DNA of 64,000 bases. It comes from Azoarcus sp. Lineage in GTDB: Bacteria; Pseudomonadota; Gammaproteobacteria; Burkholderiales; Rhodocyclaceae. The translations under genes and the position numbers were made by a program. Shown here one piece after another: positions 17,199-25,815 of this stretch (position 1 is its first letter; the number at the start of each line of letters is the position of its first letter). Location of the stretch: the NCBI GenBank assembly GCA_030604735.1, contig JAUVVG010000009.1:1-64000 (forward strand). The letters are read 5' to 3'. The notes under the pieces are model-generated. The model saw nothing but the letters and a program-made list of their open reading frames with translations. It did no database searches and was not told where the DNA came from.

Positions 17199-17227
17199 AA
17201 GGGCAGCCACGCAGGCTGCCCTTTTGC
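17199..17227 (+). terminator. Rho-independent terminator after the HTH gene
   Basis: AAGGGCAGCC - ACGCA - GGCTGCCCTT forms a 10-bp stem with a five-base loop and ends in CTTTTG, 42 bases after the HTH stop codon. Confidence 0.85.
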
Positions 17228-17366
17228 TTTGACCTGCAAGGCCGGTGAAGTCTGCCCCGGAGATCCAGCCAGCGACGAGCGACGACAGGCAGAACCGTCC
17301 GGGGCCACGCCCCACATCGAGCCTGCGCTATACTTTCTTGCCACGAATCAGGACACCGCCCGCACC

Positions 17367-17837
17367 ATGCGCATCACCCGAAAACTCGAATTCGACGCCG
17401 GTCACCGGATCCCGGATCATGCCAGTCAGTGCAGGCATCTGCACGGTCATCGGTACACGCTTGAGGTCACGCTGGCGGGTGGCATCATCGAGGCTGCCGG
17501 CAAGCCGGTGAACGGCATGGTGATGGATTTCGCCGATGTCAAACAGATCGCCAAGACCCATCTTGTCGATCACTGGGATCACGCCTTCCTCGTCTACAAG
17601 GGCGACAAATCGGTCGTCGACTTCCTGGCCAGCCTGCCGGACCACAAGACAGCCGTCCTCGACGTCATACCCACCGCGGAGAATCTTGCGGAGCTCGCCT
17701 TTCGCACGCTGGATCCGCTGTACCGGGATGTCTACGGCAATCAGCTCAGACTGGAACGCGTCAGACTCTTTGAAACCCCTAATTGCTGGGCAGACGCACT
17801 TCGGACAGAGCTCGTCCCGGGGCAAGTCCGCCCCTAA
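17367..17837 (+). CDS. queD: 6-carboxy-5,6,7,8-tetrahydropterin synthase
   Basis: Converts dihydroneopterin triphosphate to 6-carboxytetrahydropterin, an early step of queuosine (7-deazaguanine) synthesis. The 156-residue protein carries the zinc-binding histidines in LEFDAGHRIPDHASQCRHLHGHRYTLEV, the catalytic-region segment GMVMDFADVKQIAK, DHWDHAFLVY and the terminal PTAENLAE with later ETPNCWA. The ATG at 17367 is chosen because family homology starts there; an in-frame extension upstream has no relatives. Other queuosine genes are not in this window. Confidence 0.93.
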   Translation: MRITRKLEFDAGHRIPDHASQCRHLHGHRYTLEVTLAGGIIEAAGKPVNGMVMDFADVKQIAKTHLVDHWDHAFLVYKGDKSVVDFLASLPDHKTAVLDVIPTAENLAELAFRTLDPLYRDVYGNQLRLERVRLFETPNCWADALRTELVPGQVRP

Positions 17838-17868
17838 CGCATCAGAAACCTCTACCACACTCGAACGA

Positions 17869-17894
17869 AAGCCCGGCAAGCAAATGCCGGGCTT
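17869..17894. terminator. Terminator-like hairpin between queD and the desaturase gene
   Basis: AAGCCCGGCA - AGCAAA - TGCCGGGCTT, a 10-bp stem between convergent genes. The T-run is short on both sides, so strength is uncertain, but position fits a bidirectional terminator. Confidence 0.65.
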
Positions 17895-17964
17895 GAATCG
17901 ATGAACCGTCTATCCGAGCACTTCGAGCGCCCCTGTTCAGACACCCCCGGCCTGGTTTCGCTGT

Positions 17965-19134
17965 TCACATCGCGTAGCGTCTGAGCCGCAAAGAGAACTC
18001 TCGCAATTGCTCGATGCCGCTCTGTTCGGCACGCGCCACCCAGTCCTGCAATTGTTGCAGCAATTGTTCGCTACTCGCATTCGACCTTGCCCACAGCGCA
18101 GCCAATTCTTCACGCATCGCGACATAGGTACTCAAGGCCTGGCTCTCCTGGATCACCGACTGCATGCGTCCCTTGTCGTCTGCCGACAGGTTGCGCGCTT
18201 CGCCTGACAGCACCCAGCGCCGCAACAACTTCGGGTCGAACTTGCCAGCGTGCTCTGCCGCGAGCCGATCGATCTCCTTGGAACACGCCTGCTTCAGCGA
18301 CGCGACATAGCGGGTCATCACATCGTAGCGATGAGTGATGACTGCCTGAAGTGTATCGAAGTCCGGTACCGCCTTGGCGTCTCCGAACTTCGGGGTCGGG
18401 ATGACCTTGCGCGCCTTGGCCAGCCCCAACGTTTCGAGGATACGGATGTACATCCAGCCGATGTCGAACTCGTACCACTTGGCCGAGAGCTTGGCCGAAG
18501 TGGCGAAACTGTGATGATTGTTGTGCAACTCCTCGCCACCGACCAGAATGCCCCAGGGCACGAGATTGGTCGAAGCATCGGCGCAATCGAAATTGCGATA
18601 ACCCCAGAAGTGACCGAGGCCGTTGATCACACCTGCCGCCCAGACCGGAATCCACAACATCTGAACCGCCCAGATCGTCAGCCCGATGGGACCGAACAGC
18701 ACGACGTCGATAATCAGCATCAGGCTCACACCCACGACGCTGTGCTTGTAGACATTGCGCTCCAGCCAGTCGTCCGGCGTACCGTGCCCGTAGCGCTTCA
18801 GCGTTTCTTCGTTGCGCGACTCGGCCCGGTAAAGCTCGGCACCCTCCAGCAACACCTTGCGGATACCCTTGACCTGCGGGCTGTGCGGATCCTCTTCGGT
18901 TTCGCATTTCGCATGGTGCTTGCGGTGGATCGCCGCCCATTCCTTGGTGACCATGCCGGTAGTGAGCCACAACCAGAAGCGGAAGAAGTGGCTGGGAATC
19001 GCGTGCAGCTCCAGCGCCCGGTGGGCCTGGTGGCGGTGGAGGAAGATCGTGACTGACGCGATCGTGACGTGGGTCAGCGAGAGGGCAACTACGATATAGC
19101 CCCACCAAGGTAGATCAATCAAGCCTGAGAACAT
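17965..19134 (-). CDS. Membrane fatty-acid (acyl-CoA delta-9-type) desaturase
   Basis: Di-iron membrane desaturase introducing a cis double bond into fatty acyl chains. All three histidine boxes are present: HRHQAHR at residues 33-39, HRKHH at 70-74, and HNNHH at about 206-210. Hydrophobic segments lie before box one, after it and at about residues 130-165. The 389-residue protein is longer than its catalytic core because of a C-terminal helical region of about 130 residues, rich in Ala, Gln, Arg and Ser, after ITHRYDVMTRYVASLKQ. The ribosome site is weak. It stands alone between a terminator and the PLD gene. Confidence 0.92.
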   Translation of the reverse strand: MFSGLIDLPWWGYIVVALSLTHVTIASVTIFLHRHQAHRALELHAIPSHFFRFWLWLTTGMVTKEWAAIHRKHHAKCETEEDPHSPQVKGIRKVLLEGAELYRAESRNEETLKRYGHGTPDDWLERNVYKHSVVGVSLMLIIDVVLFGPIGLTIWAVQMLWIPVWAAGVINGLGHFWGYRNFDCADASTNLVPWGILVGGEELHNNHHSFATSAKLSAKWYEFDIGWMYIRILETLGLAKARKVIPTPKFGDAKAVPDFDTLQAVITHRYDVMTRYVASLKQACSKEIDRLAAEHAGKFDPKLLRRWVLSGEARNLSADDKGRMQSVIQESQALSTYVAMREELAALWARSNASSEQLLQQLQDWVARAEQSGIEQLREFSLRLRRYAM

Positions 19135-19364
19135 GCGGAGGTTTATCCATAAAGTACTAACTACCTGATTCTACGTGATGCAAGAACAGCTAACAAACAT
19201 GTTGGCGTCAGGGAGATGGGCCCGGAGACCCTGCTGTGCCAGTACCCGCGGGAGCGGGTCCGATGAACACACTCGGAGCAACCGACTCTGTTTCCGTATC
19301 CGCACCGGCGCCGAGCCATGCCCCATGGCTGCCTTCGCATTTCACGGCACCACACCGAGGGCTG

Positions 19365-20027
19365 TCAGGGTTTCCAGGGTAACGCGGTGATCGAAACCGC
19401 ATCGGTGCGATGGCGCAACCAGTTTTCGAGGTAGGCCTGCACCAGCGCACAATTTTCGCGCAAAACCAGCACATTTTCGGCATTGCGGTTGCGCGCCGAC
19501 CAGGTGAAATTGTAAGAGCCGGTCACCACGGTACATTGCGGCGACGCCGGATCGACGATCAAGACCTTGTTGTGCGCGGCGGCATAGCGGGTCTCGAACG
19601 CGACCGGGATCTTGGCTTCGAGTAGCGCCGGAATCGCGGCGTTGCGTCCGCCTCGACGATTCATCTCGGCGTCGGCCAGCACCTCGACCTTGACCCCCCG
19701 TCCATGGGCGGCGATCAGGCCACCGGCAATGGCGCGACTGGTGAAGACATAGGCCTGAACCCGAATCGATTCACGCGCTTCGCCGATGACGCGTAGCAGC
19801 AGGGCTTCTGGGTCGTCGGCCGGCGAGAAGGCGATCTCGACCGTGCCGGTGGCCGGCAGGATCTGGCTTGCCATCGTCACCGATGGACAGGCGGCGGTAA
19901 TCATGAGGACCGCCAGGCTCAGCCGCCAGCGTCGCAGGGCGCCCGAGCGGGACGAATCGACCTCTGTCGACTCGTCCGGCGACAAGCCCGCATTGCCGGG
20001 ATGTTTCGCCCAAGAATCAGACCTCAC
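19365..20027 (-). CDS. Phospholipase D-like nuclease, exported
   Basis: A 220-residue protein with one PLD/Nuc-type domain. The catalytic HKD-type motif is AAHNKVLIVD, followed by VVTGSYNFTWSARNRNAENVLVL, which is the standard order in bacterial Nuc endonucleases that dimerise to form the active site. A basic then hydrophobic stretch RRWRLSLAVLMITAACPS ending near MASQ looks like a signal peptide, so the enzyme is probably periplasmic. The GTG start at 20027 overlaps the stop of the upstream methyltransferase gene (GTGA), suggesting coupled translation; this leaves an unusually long n-region of about 29 residues, so the start is uncertain. Confidence 0.82.
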   Translation of the reverse strand: MRSDSWAKHPGNAGLSPDESTEVDSSRSGALRRWRLSLAVLMITAACPSVTMASQILPATGTVEIAFSPADDPEALLLRVIGEARESIRVQAYVFTSRAIAGGLIAAHGRGVKVEVLADAEMNRRGGRNAAIPALLEAKIPVAFETRYAAAHNKVLIVDPASPQCTVVTGSYNFTWSARNRNAENVLVLRENCALVQAYLENWLRHRTDAVSITALPWKP

Positions 20028-21472
20028 CGAGTTACTTCCGCCGCAGCGACCTCTTCCGCCGCGATGGTCTCGTCCGCTGCACCGACCTCCTCCAGCGCCT
20101 GAGCCCCATCCTGCGCCTTGGCCTCGTCGGTCCTGCGCGCCAGAACCGCAGCGAAAAATCCGTCGGTTTCGTGTTGTTGCGGCATCAGCTCGAGCCGCTC
20201 GCCACACGCCAACGCGATGCCTTGTTTGGCCAGAATGGCCGAGGCATCCAGTTGCTCGAACTCGGGGTGTGTGGCAAGGAAGGCATCGACGACGAAATCG
20301 TTTTCCTCCGGCAACAGACTGCAGGTCGCATACACCAGGCGCCCCCCCGGCTTCACCAACCGGGCGGCCGACTCGAGAATCGCCGCCTGCTTGAGCTGCA
20401 TCTCGGCTACGGCTTCCGGCGACTGTCGCCACTTAAGATCCGGATTGCGGCGCAAGGTCCCGAGACCGCTGCAAGGCGCATCGACCAGCACCCGATCCGC
20501 CTTGCCCGAGAGCTTCTTCACCTTGGCATCACGCTCGTGCGCGATCAGCACCGGATGCACATTCGACAGACCCGAGCGCGCCAGGCGCGGCTTGAGCTTG
20601 GCCAGGCGCCGCTCCGACACATCGAAGGCATAAAGTCGGCCGGTCGAGCGCATCATCGCACCCAGCTGCAGGGTCTTGCCCCCTGCCCCGGCACAAAAAT
20701 CGACGACGAGTTCTCCCCGTCGCGGCTGCAGCAACAAGGCCAGCAGCTGACTGCCCTCGTCCTGGACCTCGAAACTGCCATCGAGAAACAGCGGATGCTT
20801 CTGCAGCGCCGGTTTGCCGGCAAGCCTCACCCCCTGCGTCGAAGAGCGGCATGCCTCGGCAGGATGGCCGGATGCGATCAACGCAGCCAGCAAGGCATCG
20901 CGATCGGTCTTGAGCAGATTGGCGCGCAAGTCCAGCGGCGCTGGCCGGTTAAGACTGTGGGCGAGCGCGACCAGGCCCTCCTCGCCGAATCGCGCGGCCA
21001 GGCGCTCGGCCAGCCAGTCCGGCAGGTCGGCACGCTCGGCCAGGCTGGCTTCATCCAGGGTCTGGGCCTTGAGCGACGACAGCCACTCGCGCTCGGTCGC
21101 CGAGGCGATCGATTCGAACTGGCGCATCGGCCAGCCCTCGCCGCGCGCCAGCCAGGCGAGCAAAAGCGCACGCGGCGTCGCCGCTTCGCCAGCAAGCCGG
21201 CGCAACCAGCGCAGGCGCCGCACCACGCCATACACCGACTCGGCGATGAAGGCGCGATCCCGGTGGCCGATCTCGCGGTTTTCCCGGAAATAGCGGGACA
21301 GCACCGCATCGGCAGGATGCTCGAAGCTCAGCACCGCACCCAGCACCTGAACCGCATGAGCCATCAGCGGCCGCGATACGCCGGCTTCGTTGGTTTCGAC
21401 CGAGGTGGCCTGGCGGGTCCTGTCCTGTCCCTTGCGAGCCTTCCCGCCCGGACTCCGTCTGTGATTCTTCAT
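20024..21472 (-). CDS. rsmB: RsmB/NOP-family rRNA (cytosine-C5) methyltransferase
   Basis: SAM-dependent RNA m5C methyltransferase, most like RsmB (16S rRNA C967). The first 150 residues form a NusB-like RNA-binding domain (LSRYFRENREIGHRDRAFIAE). The catalytic domain has the SAM loop VVDFCAGAGGKTLQLG, VLVDAPCSGLGTLRRNPDLKW with the motif IV cysteine, and LVYATCSLLPEEN with the catalytic motif VI cysteine. The product is 482 residues, longer than E. coli RsmB (429), mainly from an Ala/Glu-rich C-terminal tail. The start at 21472 lies one base past the DUF3108 stop. RsmB versus a paralogue cannot be fully separated here. Confidence 0.85.
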   Translation of the reverse strand: MKNHRRSPGGKARKGQDRTRQATSVETNEAGVSRPLMAHAVQVLGAVLSFEHPADAVLSRYFRENREIGHRDRAFIAESVYGVVRRLRWLRRLAGEAATPRALLLAWLARGEGWPMRQFESIASATEREWLSSLKAQTLDEASLAERADLPDWLAERLAARFGEEGLVALAHSLNRPAPLDLRANLLKTDRDALLAALIASGHPAEACRSSTQGVRLAGKPALQKHPLFLDGSFEVQDEGSQLLALLLQPRRGELVVDFCAGAGGKTLQLGAMMRSTGRLYAFDVSERRLAKLKPRLARSGLSNVHPVLIAHERDAKVKKLSGKADRVLVDAPCSGLGTLRRNPDLKWRQSPEAVAEMQLKQAAILESAARLVKPGGRLVYATCSLLPEENDFVVDAFLATHPEFEQLDASAILAKQGIALACGERLELMPQQHETDGFFAAVLARRTDEAKAQDGAQALEEVGAADETIAAEEVAAAEVTR

Positions 21473-21473
21473 G

Positions 21474-22253
21474 TCATTCCTTTGGCGTCCGATCGCCACC
21501 GGGGGCGATCGCGATTTCGACCGCGCGCAGGTCGAGGACTTCGCCCTTGTCGTCGGTCATCAAAATTCTTACCGGCGCATGCCGATGGCCGTCCGCCAGC
21601 CATACTTCGATCGTGAGGCGGCCTGACCGCGCCCGCAGCGTCACTTTCCGGGCATCGAACGTTCCGGCAGGCAGCCTGATCGATGCCTTGCCATCGACGC
21701 TCAGCGTCGCTTCGGATACACGCCGATTGCTGACCAGCGACAGCGACTCCGGAAGCGCCCGCCCCGCCATCACACCCGGTAAATGCCAGACGCTGAGCAC
21801 ATCCTGATCGCCGGCCGCGATCACCTCTTCGCGCACTCGCCCCCGCCGTTCGATCACGACCTTGCCGGCATCCCAATCGAATCGGGCGATTTCCGGCTCA
21901 CGCCCCCTTTGCTCGACCCGGAACGAATTCGGCTGAAGTCCGCCGGCCACGACCCGACCTTCGCTGTGCTGCACATAGCTGAAGTCGTAGAGCATGGCCG
22001 TCAACCCGGTGGTTTCCAGCCGGGTCTGCATCTGGTAACGACCTGCCTCATGCTGCCAGCGGTGCTCGGCCTCACCCAATTTGAGTCCTCCGTCGCCGCG
22101 GAGCACGTCGTAGCGGATTTCTCCCGATGCAGCCCACTCCTCTGCCTCGCCCTGGTTGTTCTGTGCCTGCGCCCCCCCGAAGGCAAGCAAGAGGGCGATG
22201 ACAAGCATGAACCCGACCGGCATCCGTCCGGTATTCAATCGCATCGCTTCCAT
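21474..22253 (-). CDS. DUF3108 domain protein, exported
   Basis: A 259-residue protein with an N-terminal signal peptide (VGFMLVIALLLAFGGAQAQ) and a beta-rich DUF3108 body: EIRYDVLRGDGGLKLGEAEH, LYDFSYVQHSEGRVVAGGLQPNSF, and near the end VEVWLADGHRHAPVRILMTD-like strands. DUF3108 proteins are periplasmic or outer-membrane associated, with no established function. The ATG at 22253 overlaps the purN stop (TGATG) and has AGGAG eight bases upstream. It is cotranscribed with purN and the rRNA methyltransferase, a linkage common in betaproteobacteria as I recall. Confidence 0.85.
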   Translation of the reverse strand: MEAMRLNTGRMPVGFMLVIALLLAFGGAQAQNNQGEAEEWAASGEIRYDVLRGDGGLKLGEAEHRWQHEAGRYQMQTRLETTGLTAMLYDFSYVQHSEGRVVAGGLQPNSFRVEQRGREPEIARFDWDAGKVVIERRGRVREEVIAAGDQDVLSVWHLPGVMAGRALPESLSLVSNRRVSEATLSVDGKASIRLPAGTFDARKVTLRARSGRLTIEVWLADGHRHAPVRILMTDDKGEVLDLRAVEIAIAPGGDRTPKE

Positions 22254-22912
22254 CAGCTTATCTCCTGGTCGTCATCGAGTGCGGGCACGATCATCCCGCC
22301 CGGGGCCGCCCCCTCGTGACCAAGCAGAACCCGTCCGACTGGGTCGATGGACAAGCGCCCGGAAACGAACCACGCCACCGCTTGCGGATAAATCCGGTGC
22401 TCCTGTGCCAGCACACGCGCCGCCAGGCGGTCTGCATCGTCATCCGGCAGGACCGGCACCACCGCCTGCACCACGATAGGGCCACAGTCGAGCGAGGGTG
22501 TGACGAAATGGACCGTCGCACCATGCACCCGCACCCCCGCCTCCAGCGCCCGTTCGTGGGTATGCAACCCGGGAAACGAGGGCAGCAGCGACGGGTGGAT
22601 GTTCAGCAGGCGTCCGTCATAGCGCCGCACTAAACCTTCGGTCAGCACCCGCATGAAGCCGGCCAGCACCACCAGATCCGGTGCGTAACGATCGATGACC
22701 TCGGCCAAAGCCGCATCGAAGGCCTCTCTGGACGGGTAAGCCCGGTGATCGACCACGTCGGTCGCGATCCCGTGCGAGGTGGCGAATGCCAGACCGGCCG
22801 CCTCCGGCCGGTTGCTGATCACCGCAGCCACCCTGCCCCCGGGAATGCCGGCACGCACGATCGCCTCCATGTTGGAGCCACGACCGGATATCAGAATGAC
22901 GATTGACTTCAT
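22253..22912 (-). CDS. purN: Phosphoribosylglycinamide formyltransferase
   Basis: Third step of purine synthesis: transfers the formyl group of 10-formyl-THF to GAR. The 219-residue protein starts MKSIVILISGRGSNMEAIVRA and has the catalytic region LVVLAGFMRVLTEGLVRRYDGRLLNIHPSLLPSFPGLHTHERAL with the Asn-His-...-Asp triad elements (NIHPS; later SLDCGPIV). Normal length. It is the first gene of a leftward group with DUF3108 and rsmB. PurM is encoded about 13 kb away in this window. Confidence 0.96.
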   Translation of the reverse strand: MKSIVILISGRGSNMEAIVRAGIPGGRVAAVISNRPEAAGLAFATSHGIATDVVDHRAYPSREAFDAALAEVIDRYAPDLVVLAGFMRVLTEGLVRRYDGRLLNIHPSLLPSFPGLHTHERALEAGVRVHGATVHFVTPSLDCGPIVVQAVVPVLPDDDADRLAARVLAQEHRIYPQAVAWFVSGRLSIDPVGRVLLGHEGAAPGGMIVPALDDDQEIS

Positions 22913-22929
22913 CTAGACCTTGAAAGGAT

Positions 22930-23706
22930 TCATGGGAGTGGCAGAAAGACTGCGGTCGCCATGTTCTGGACGACGCGAACGACGGTTCGTTCGGTCTTGA
23001 CCTCGATTACATCGGTCAGCACCTCGAGCACGCCGATGATGCGGCCGAACTCCCTTTCGAAACTGAGATTGTTGACCGGACCCATCTCGTTCGACAGCAA
23101 CAAGAGGTTTCCGGATTCGTCAAGGGTCGTCGCAAGCTTCCACGCGGCGATTTCGACGTTGCGGGCCGCATTGTAGAACCGTTGCGCGTTCAGGTCATTG
23201 ACGATGTAAAAATCGACCTTGTCGCCGAAGGCAGTCTGCACCATGCTCGCCAGACCAACGATGAAGGCGAGCACCCGGTCACCCCCATAAGCAGGGTGCA
23301 GCGCGATCTGCAGGGCGTCGACGTCACGGCGATGCGCGAGCGCCGAAAACCGCCAGCCATGCTCGACATCGAAGATCGCCGAGACCGCCGCCTCCACCCC
23401 GGAGGCCCCGCTTTTTCGCCACTCCCTGGGGTTGCGCCGGTAAAGCTTTTCTGCCAGTTGCCGCAGGCTCGCAAAGAGACGGCGCTGGCTGGTTTCGACG
23501 AAGTGGTCGACGTCCGACTTGAAGAACTGCCGCGGCGAGTAACGCGTCAGACTGCGCGGCAGTGGCGCCGTGCCAGGCGTCGAACAGCCCGACATGGCCG
23601 CAACACCGATTATGCCAAGCGCGAGCAGAAACTGGCGACGCGATCCGTGCGCGCACTTGGTTTTGCCACCCTGGGGCGACGCCGTCGTAGTCGGATCGAA
23701 AGTCAT
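22930..23706 (-). CDS. Predicted Tat-exported lipoprotein of unknown function
   Basis: About 258 residues. The N-terminus reads GSRRQFLLALGIIGVAAMSGCS: a twin-arginine motif followed by a hydrophobic stretch and a lipobox with Cys41, so it is probably a Tat-dependent lipoprotein. The mature part is alpha-helical with conserved-looking ALQIALHPAYGGDRVLAFIVGL and VDFYIVNDLNAQRFYNAARNVEIAAWKL; I do not recognise the family with certainty. I chose the ATG at 23706; a TTG at 23730 is possible but neither has a good ribosome site. It is divergent from mutL and 17 bases upstream of purN, so it may head the purN transcript. Confidence 0.7.
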   Translation of the reverse strand: MTFDPTTTASPQGGKTKCAHGSRRQFLLALGIIGVAAMSGCSTPGTAPLPRSLTRYSPRQFFKSDVDHFVETSQRRLFASLRQLAEKLYRRNPREWRKSGASGVEAAVSAIFDVEHGWRFSALAHRRDVDALQIALHPAYGGDRVLAFIVGLASMVQTAFGDKVDFYIVNDLNAQRFYNAARNVEIAAWKLATTLDESGNLLLLSNEMGPVNNLSFEREFGRIIGVLEVLTDVIEVKTERTVVRVVQNMATAVFLPLP

Positions 23707-23838
23707 TCCCACAATCTTCAAGCATTTCAATCAGCGTCCGATGATAGCGCACGGAGCCAAGCGCCCCCGATACAGAAGCCACAGCCCCGTATAATTGCCG
23801 GCGAGCGACCCATATCACCCTCCCCGAAGCGCCCCCTC

Positions 23839-25794
23839 ATGCCCGAAATACGCGTCCTTTCCGACCTCCTGATCAACCAGATCGCCGCTGGCGAGGTGGT
23901 CGAACGCCCGGCATCGGTATTGAAGGAGCTGCTCGAAAACGCGCTCGATGCCGGTTCGCGTGCGATCGAAGTCCAGCTCGAACAGGGCGGGGTGCGTCGT
24001 ATCCGGGTCGCCGACGACGGTTGTGGCATCGTCAGGGAACAGCTGGCACTCGCGCTGGAACGTCATGCCACCAGCAAGATTGTCGATCTGGACGACCTCG
24101 AACGGGTCGGCACGATGGGGTTCCGCGGCGAAGCCCTGGCGGCGATCTCGGCCGTGGCGCGCACCTCGATCATCAGTCTGGCCGACGGTGCGCAACACGC
24201 CTGGAGGATCGAGGGCACCAGCGGCGAGCTCATTCCGGCCGCCCTGAACCGCGGCACTGTGGTGGATGTCGCCGACCTCTACTACAACACCCCGGCACGA
24301 CGGAAATTCCTCAAGACCGAGGCCACCGAATTCGGCCATTGCGACGAGATGTTCCGCCGGGTCGCGCTGTCCCGACCCGACATCGGGATGCAACTCACTC
24401 ATAACGGCCGGGTCGTCCATCGCCTGCCCCCGACCGATCCGTTGCGCCGCGTCGGCAGCCTGATGGGCGACGACTTCATCCAGCATGGGCGCGCCATCGA
24501 CGCCGATGCCGGCGCCTTGCGCTTGAGCGGGTTGGCCTCACTCCCCGCGTACTCGCGGGCCAACCGCGATGCGCAATACTTTTTCGTCAACGGCCGCTTC
24601 GTCCGCGACAAGCTGCTGACCCACGCGGTCCGCCAGGCCTATGCCGACATCCTGCATGGTGCACGCCACCCGGCCTATGTGCTGTTTCTCGAGCTCGACC
24701 CGGCCGGGGTGGATGTCAACGTTCACCCGGCCAAGATCGAGGTCCGTTTTCGGGACGCCCGCGCGATCCACCAGTTCGTTTTCCATGCCTTGTCGCGCGC
24801 GCTGGCCGATTCGATCGTCGACACCGGACCGGAAGCCGGCCGCAATGAAACCGCGACTGACCCGCTCGCCCTTCCCTCCGGCGACAGCGCCGCCGGCCCG
24901 GCCCGTCCGTCGGCCCGAGCCGGATTCGGCGCCTGGCCCGACGCCCAACCGCGTCAGGCCTCGCTCGCGATGGAGTCGGCGACCCGCGCCTACTATGATT
25001 TCGCCGCGGGCGCACGGCCGGCCAACACAGCCAACTCACCCGCCACCTTGGCGATCGCACCATCGGCGGGCCATCCCTTGGTCGATTCGCCCGCCCACGC
25101 TTCTTCAAGGCCGCCCGCCGGCTCCCCCGGCAATCCGCCCCTACACGCAGGCAGCGTCCAGGCCGCAAGCCCCTCCCCCGGCCCGATGGCGCAGGCTGGG
25201 TCGGCATCCGACGGCCCGCCGCTGGGCTACGCCCTCGGACAACTCCATGGCGTCTACATCCTGGCCCAGAACGCACGCGGACTGGTCGTCGTGGACATGC
25301 ACGCAGCCCATGAGCGGATTCTTTACGAGCAATTGAAGACCGTGCTCGACGGACGCCCGGCGACCCAACGTCTGCTGATCCCTTCGGTTTTCACGGTCGG
25401 ACAGCGCGAGATGGCGGTCGCCGAGGAATGCGCCGACATCCTGCTGAACATGGGATTCGAGATCTCGCCCGCCGGCCCGCAGGAGCTTGCAGTACGCAGT
25501 GTGCCAGCCCTGCTCGCAAACGCCCCGATCTCGGAGCTGGTGCGCGAACTGCTGACCGAGTTGCGTGAGTTTCCGGCGTCGGAAATCATCACCGCGAGAC
25601 GCAACGAATTGCTGGCGACCATGGCCTGCCATGCCGCGGTGCGGGCCAATCGTCAGCTCACGCTCACCGAGATGAACGCCTTGCTGCGCGACATGGAGGC
25701 CACCGAACGCGCCGACCAGTGCAACCACGGACGCCCGACCTGGACCCAGCTCGGCATGGCCGATCTGGACCGCTTCTTCATGCGGGGACAGTAG
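23839..25794 (+). CDS. mutL: DNA mismatch repair protein MutL
   Basis: Links MutS mismatch recognition to strand excision. The 651-residue protein has an N-terminal GHKL ATPase: LKELLENALDAGS (Glu30, Asn34), RVADDGCGI, RHATSKI and MGFRGEAL. A proline/alanine/serine-rich linker spans about residues 335-460. The C-terminal domain has DMHAAHERILYE at about 486, ACHAAVRANRQLT and CNHGRPTWTQL. DMHA-x2-E-x4-E is a close variant of the DQHA-x2-E-x4-E metal site of MutL endonucleases, so it may nick DNA itself, unlike E. coli MutL. The start at 23839 matches the universal N-terminus. Confidence 0.97.
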   Translation: MPEIRVLSDLLINQIAAGEVVERPASVLKELLENALDAGSRAIEVQLEQGGVRRIRVADDGCGIVREQLALALERHATSKIVDLDDLERVGTMGFRGEALAAISAVARTSIISLADGAQHAWRIEGTSGELIPAALNRGTVVDVADLYYNTPARRKFLKTEATEFGHCDEMFRRVALSRPDIGMQLTHNGRVVHRLPPTDPLRRVGSLMGDDFIQHGRAIDADAGALRLSGLASLPAYSRANRDAQYFFVNGRFVRDKLLTHAVRQAYADILHGARHPAYVLFLELDPAGVDVNVHPAKIEVRFRDARAIHQFVFHALSRALADSIVDTGPEAGRNETATDPLALPSGDSAAGPARPSARAGFGAWPDAQPRQASLAMESATRAYYDFAAGARPANTANSPATLAIAPSAGHPLVDSPAHASSRPPAGSPGNPPLHAGSVQAASPSPGPMAQAGSASDGPPLGYALGQLHGVYILAQNARGLVVVDMHAAHERILYEQLKTVLDGRPATQRLLIPSVFTVGQREMAVAEECADILLNMGFEISPAGPQELAVRSVPALLANAPISELVRELLTELREFPASEIITARRNELLATMACHAAVRANRQLTLTEMNALLRDMEATERADQCNHGRPTWTQLGMADLDRFFMRGQ

Positions 25795-25815
25795 GCGATC
25801 CTTTTCCGCCAGCCC

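Noticed and set aside
20171-21616. A 481-codon open frame antisense to the rRNA methyltransferase gene
   Set aside because: The minus-strand gene carries all conserved methyltransferase motifs. The antisense frame is Arg/Gln/Leu-rich low-complexity sequence, as expected from a GC-rich gene read backwards.
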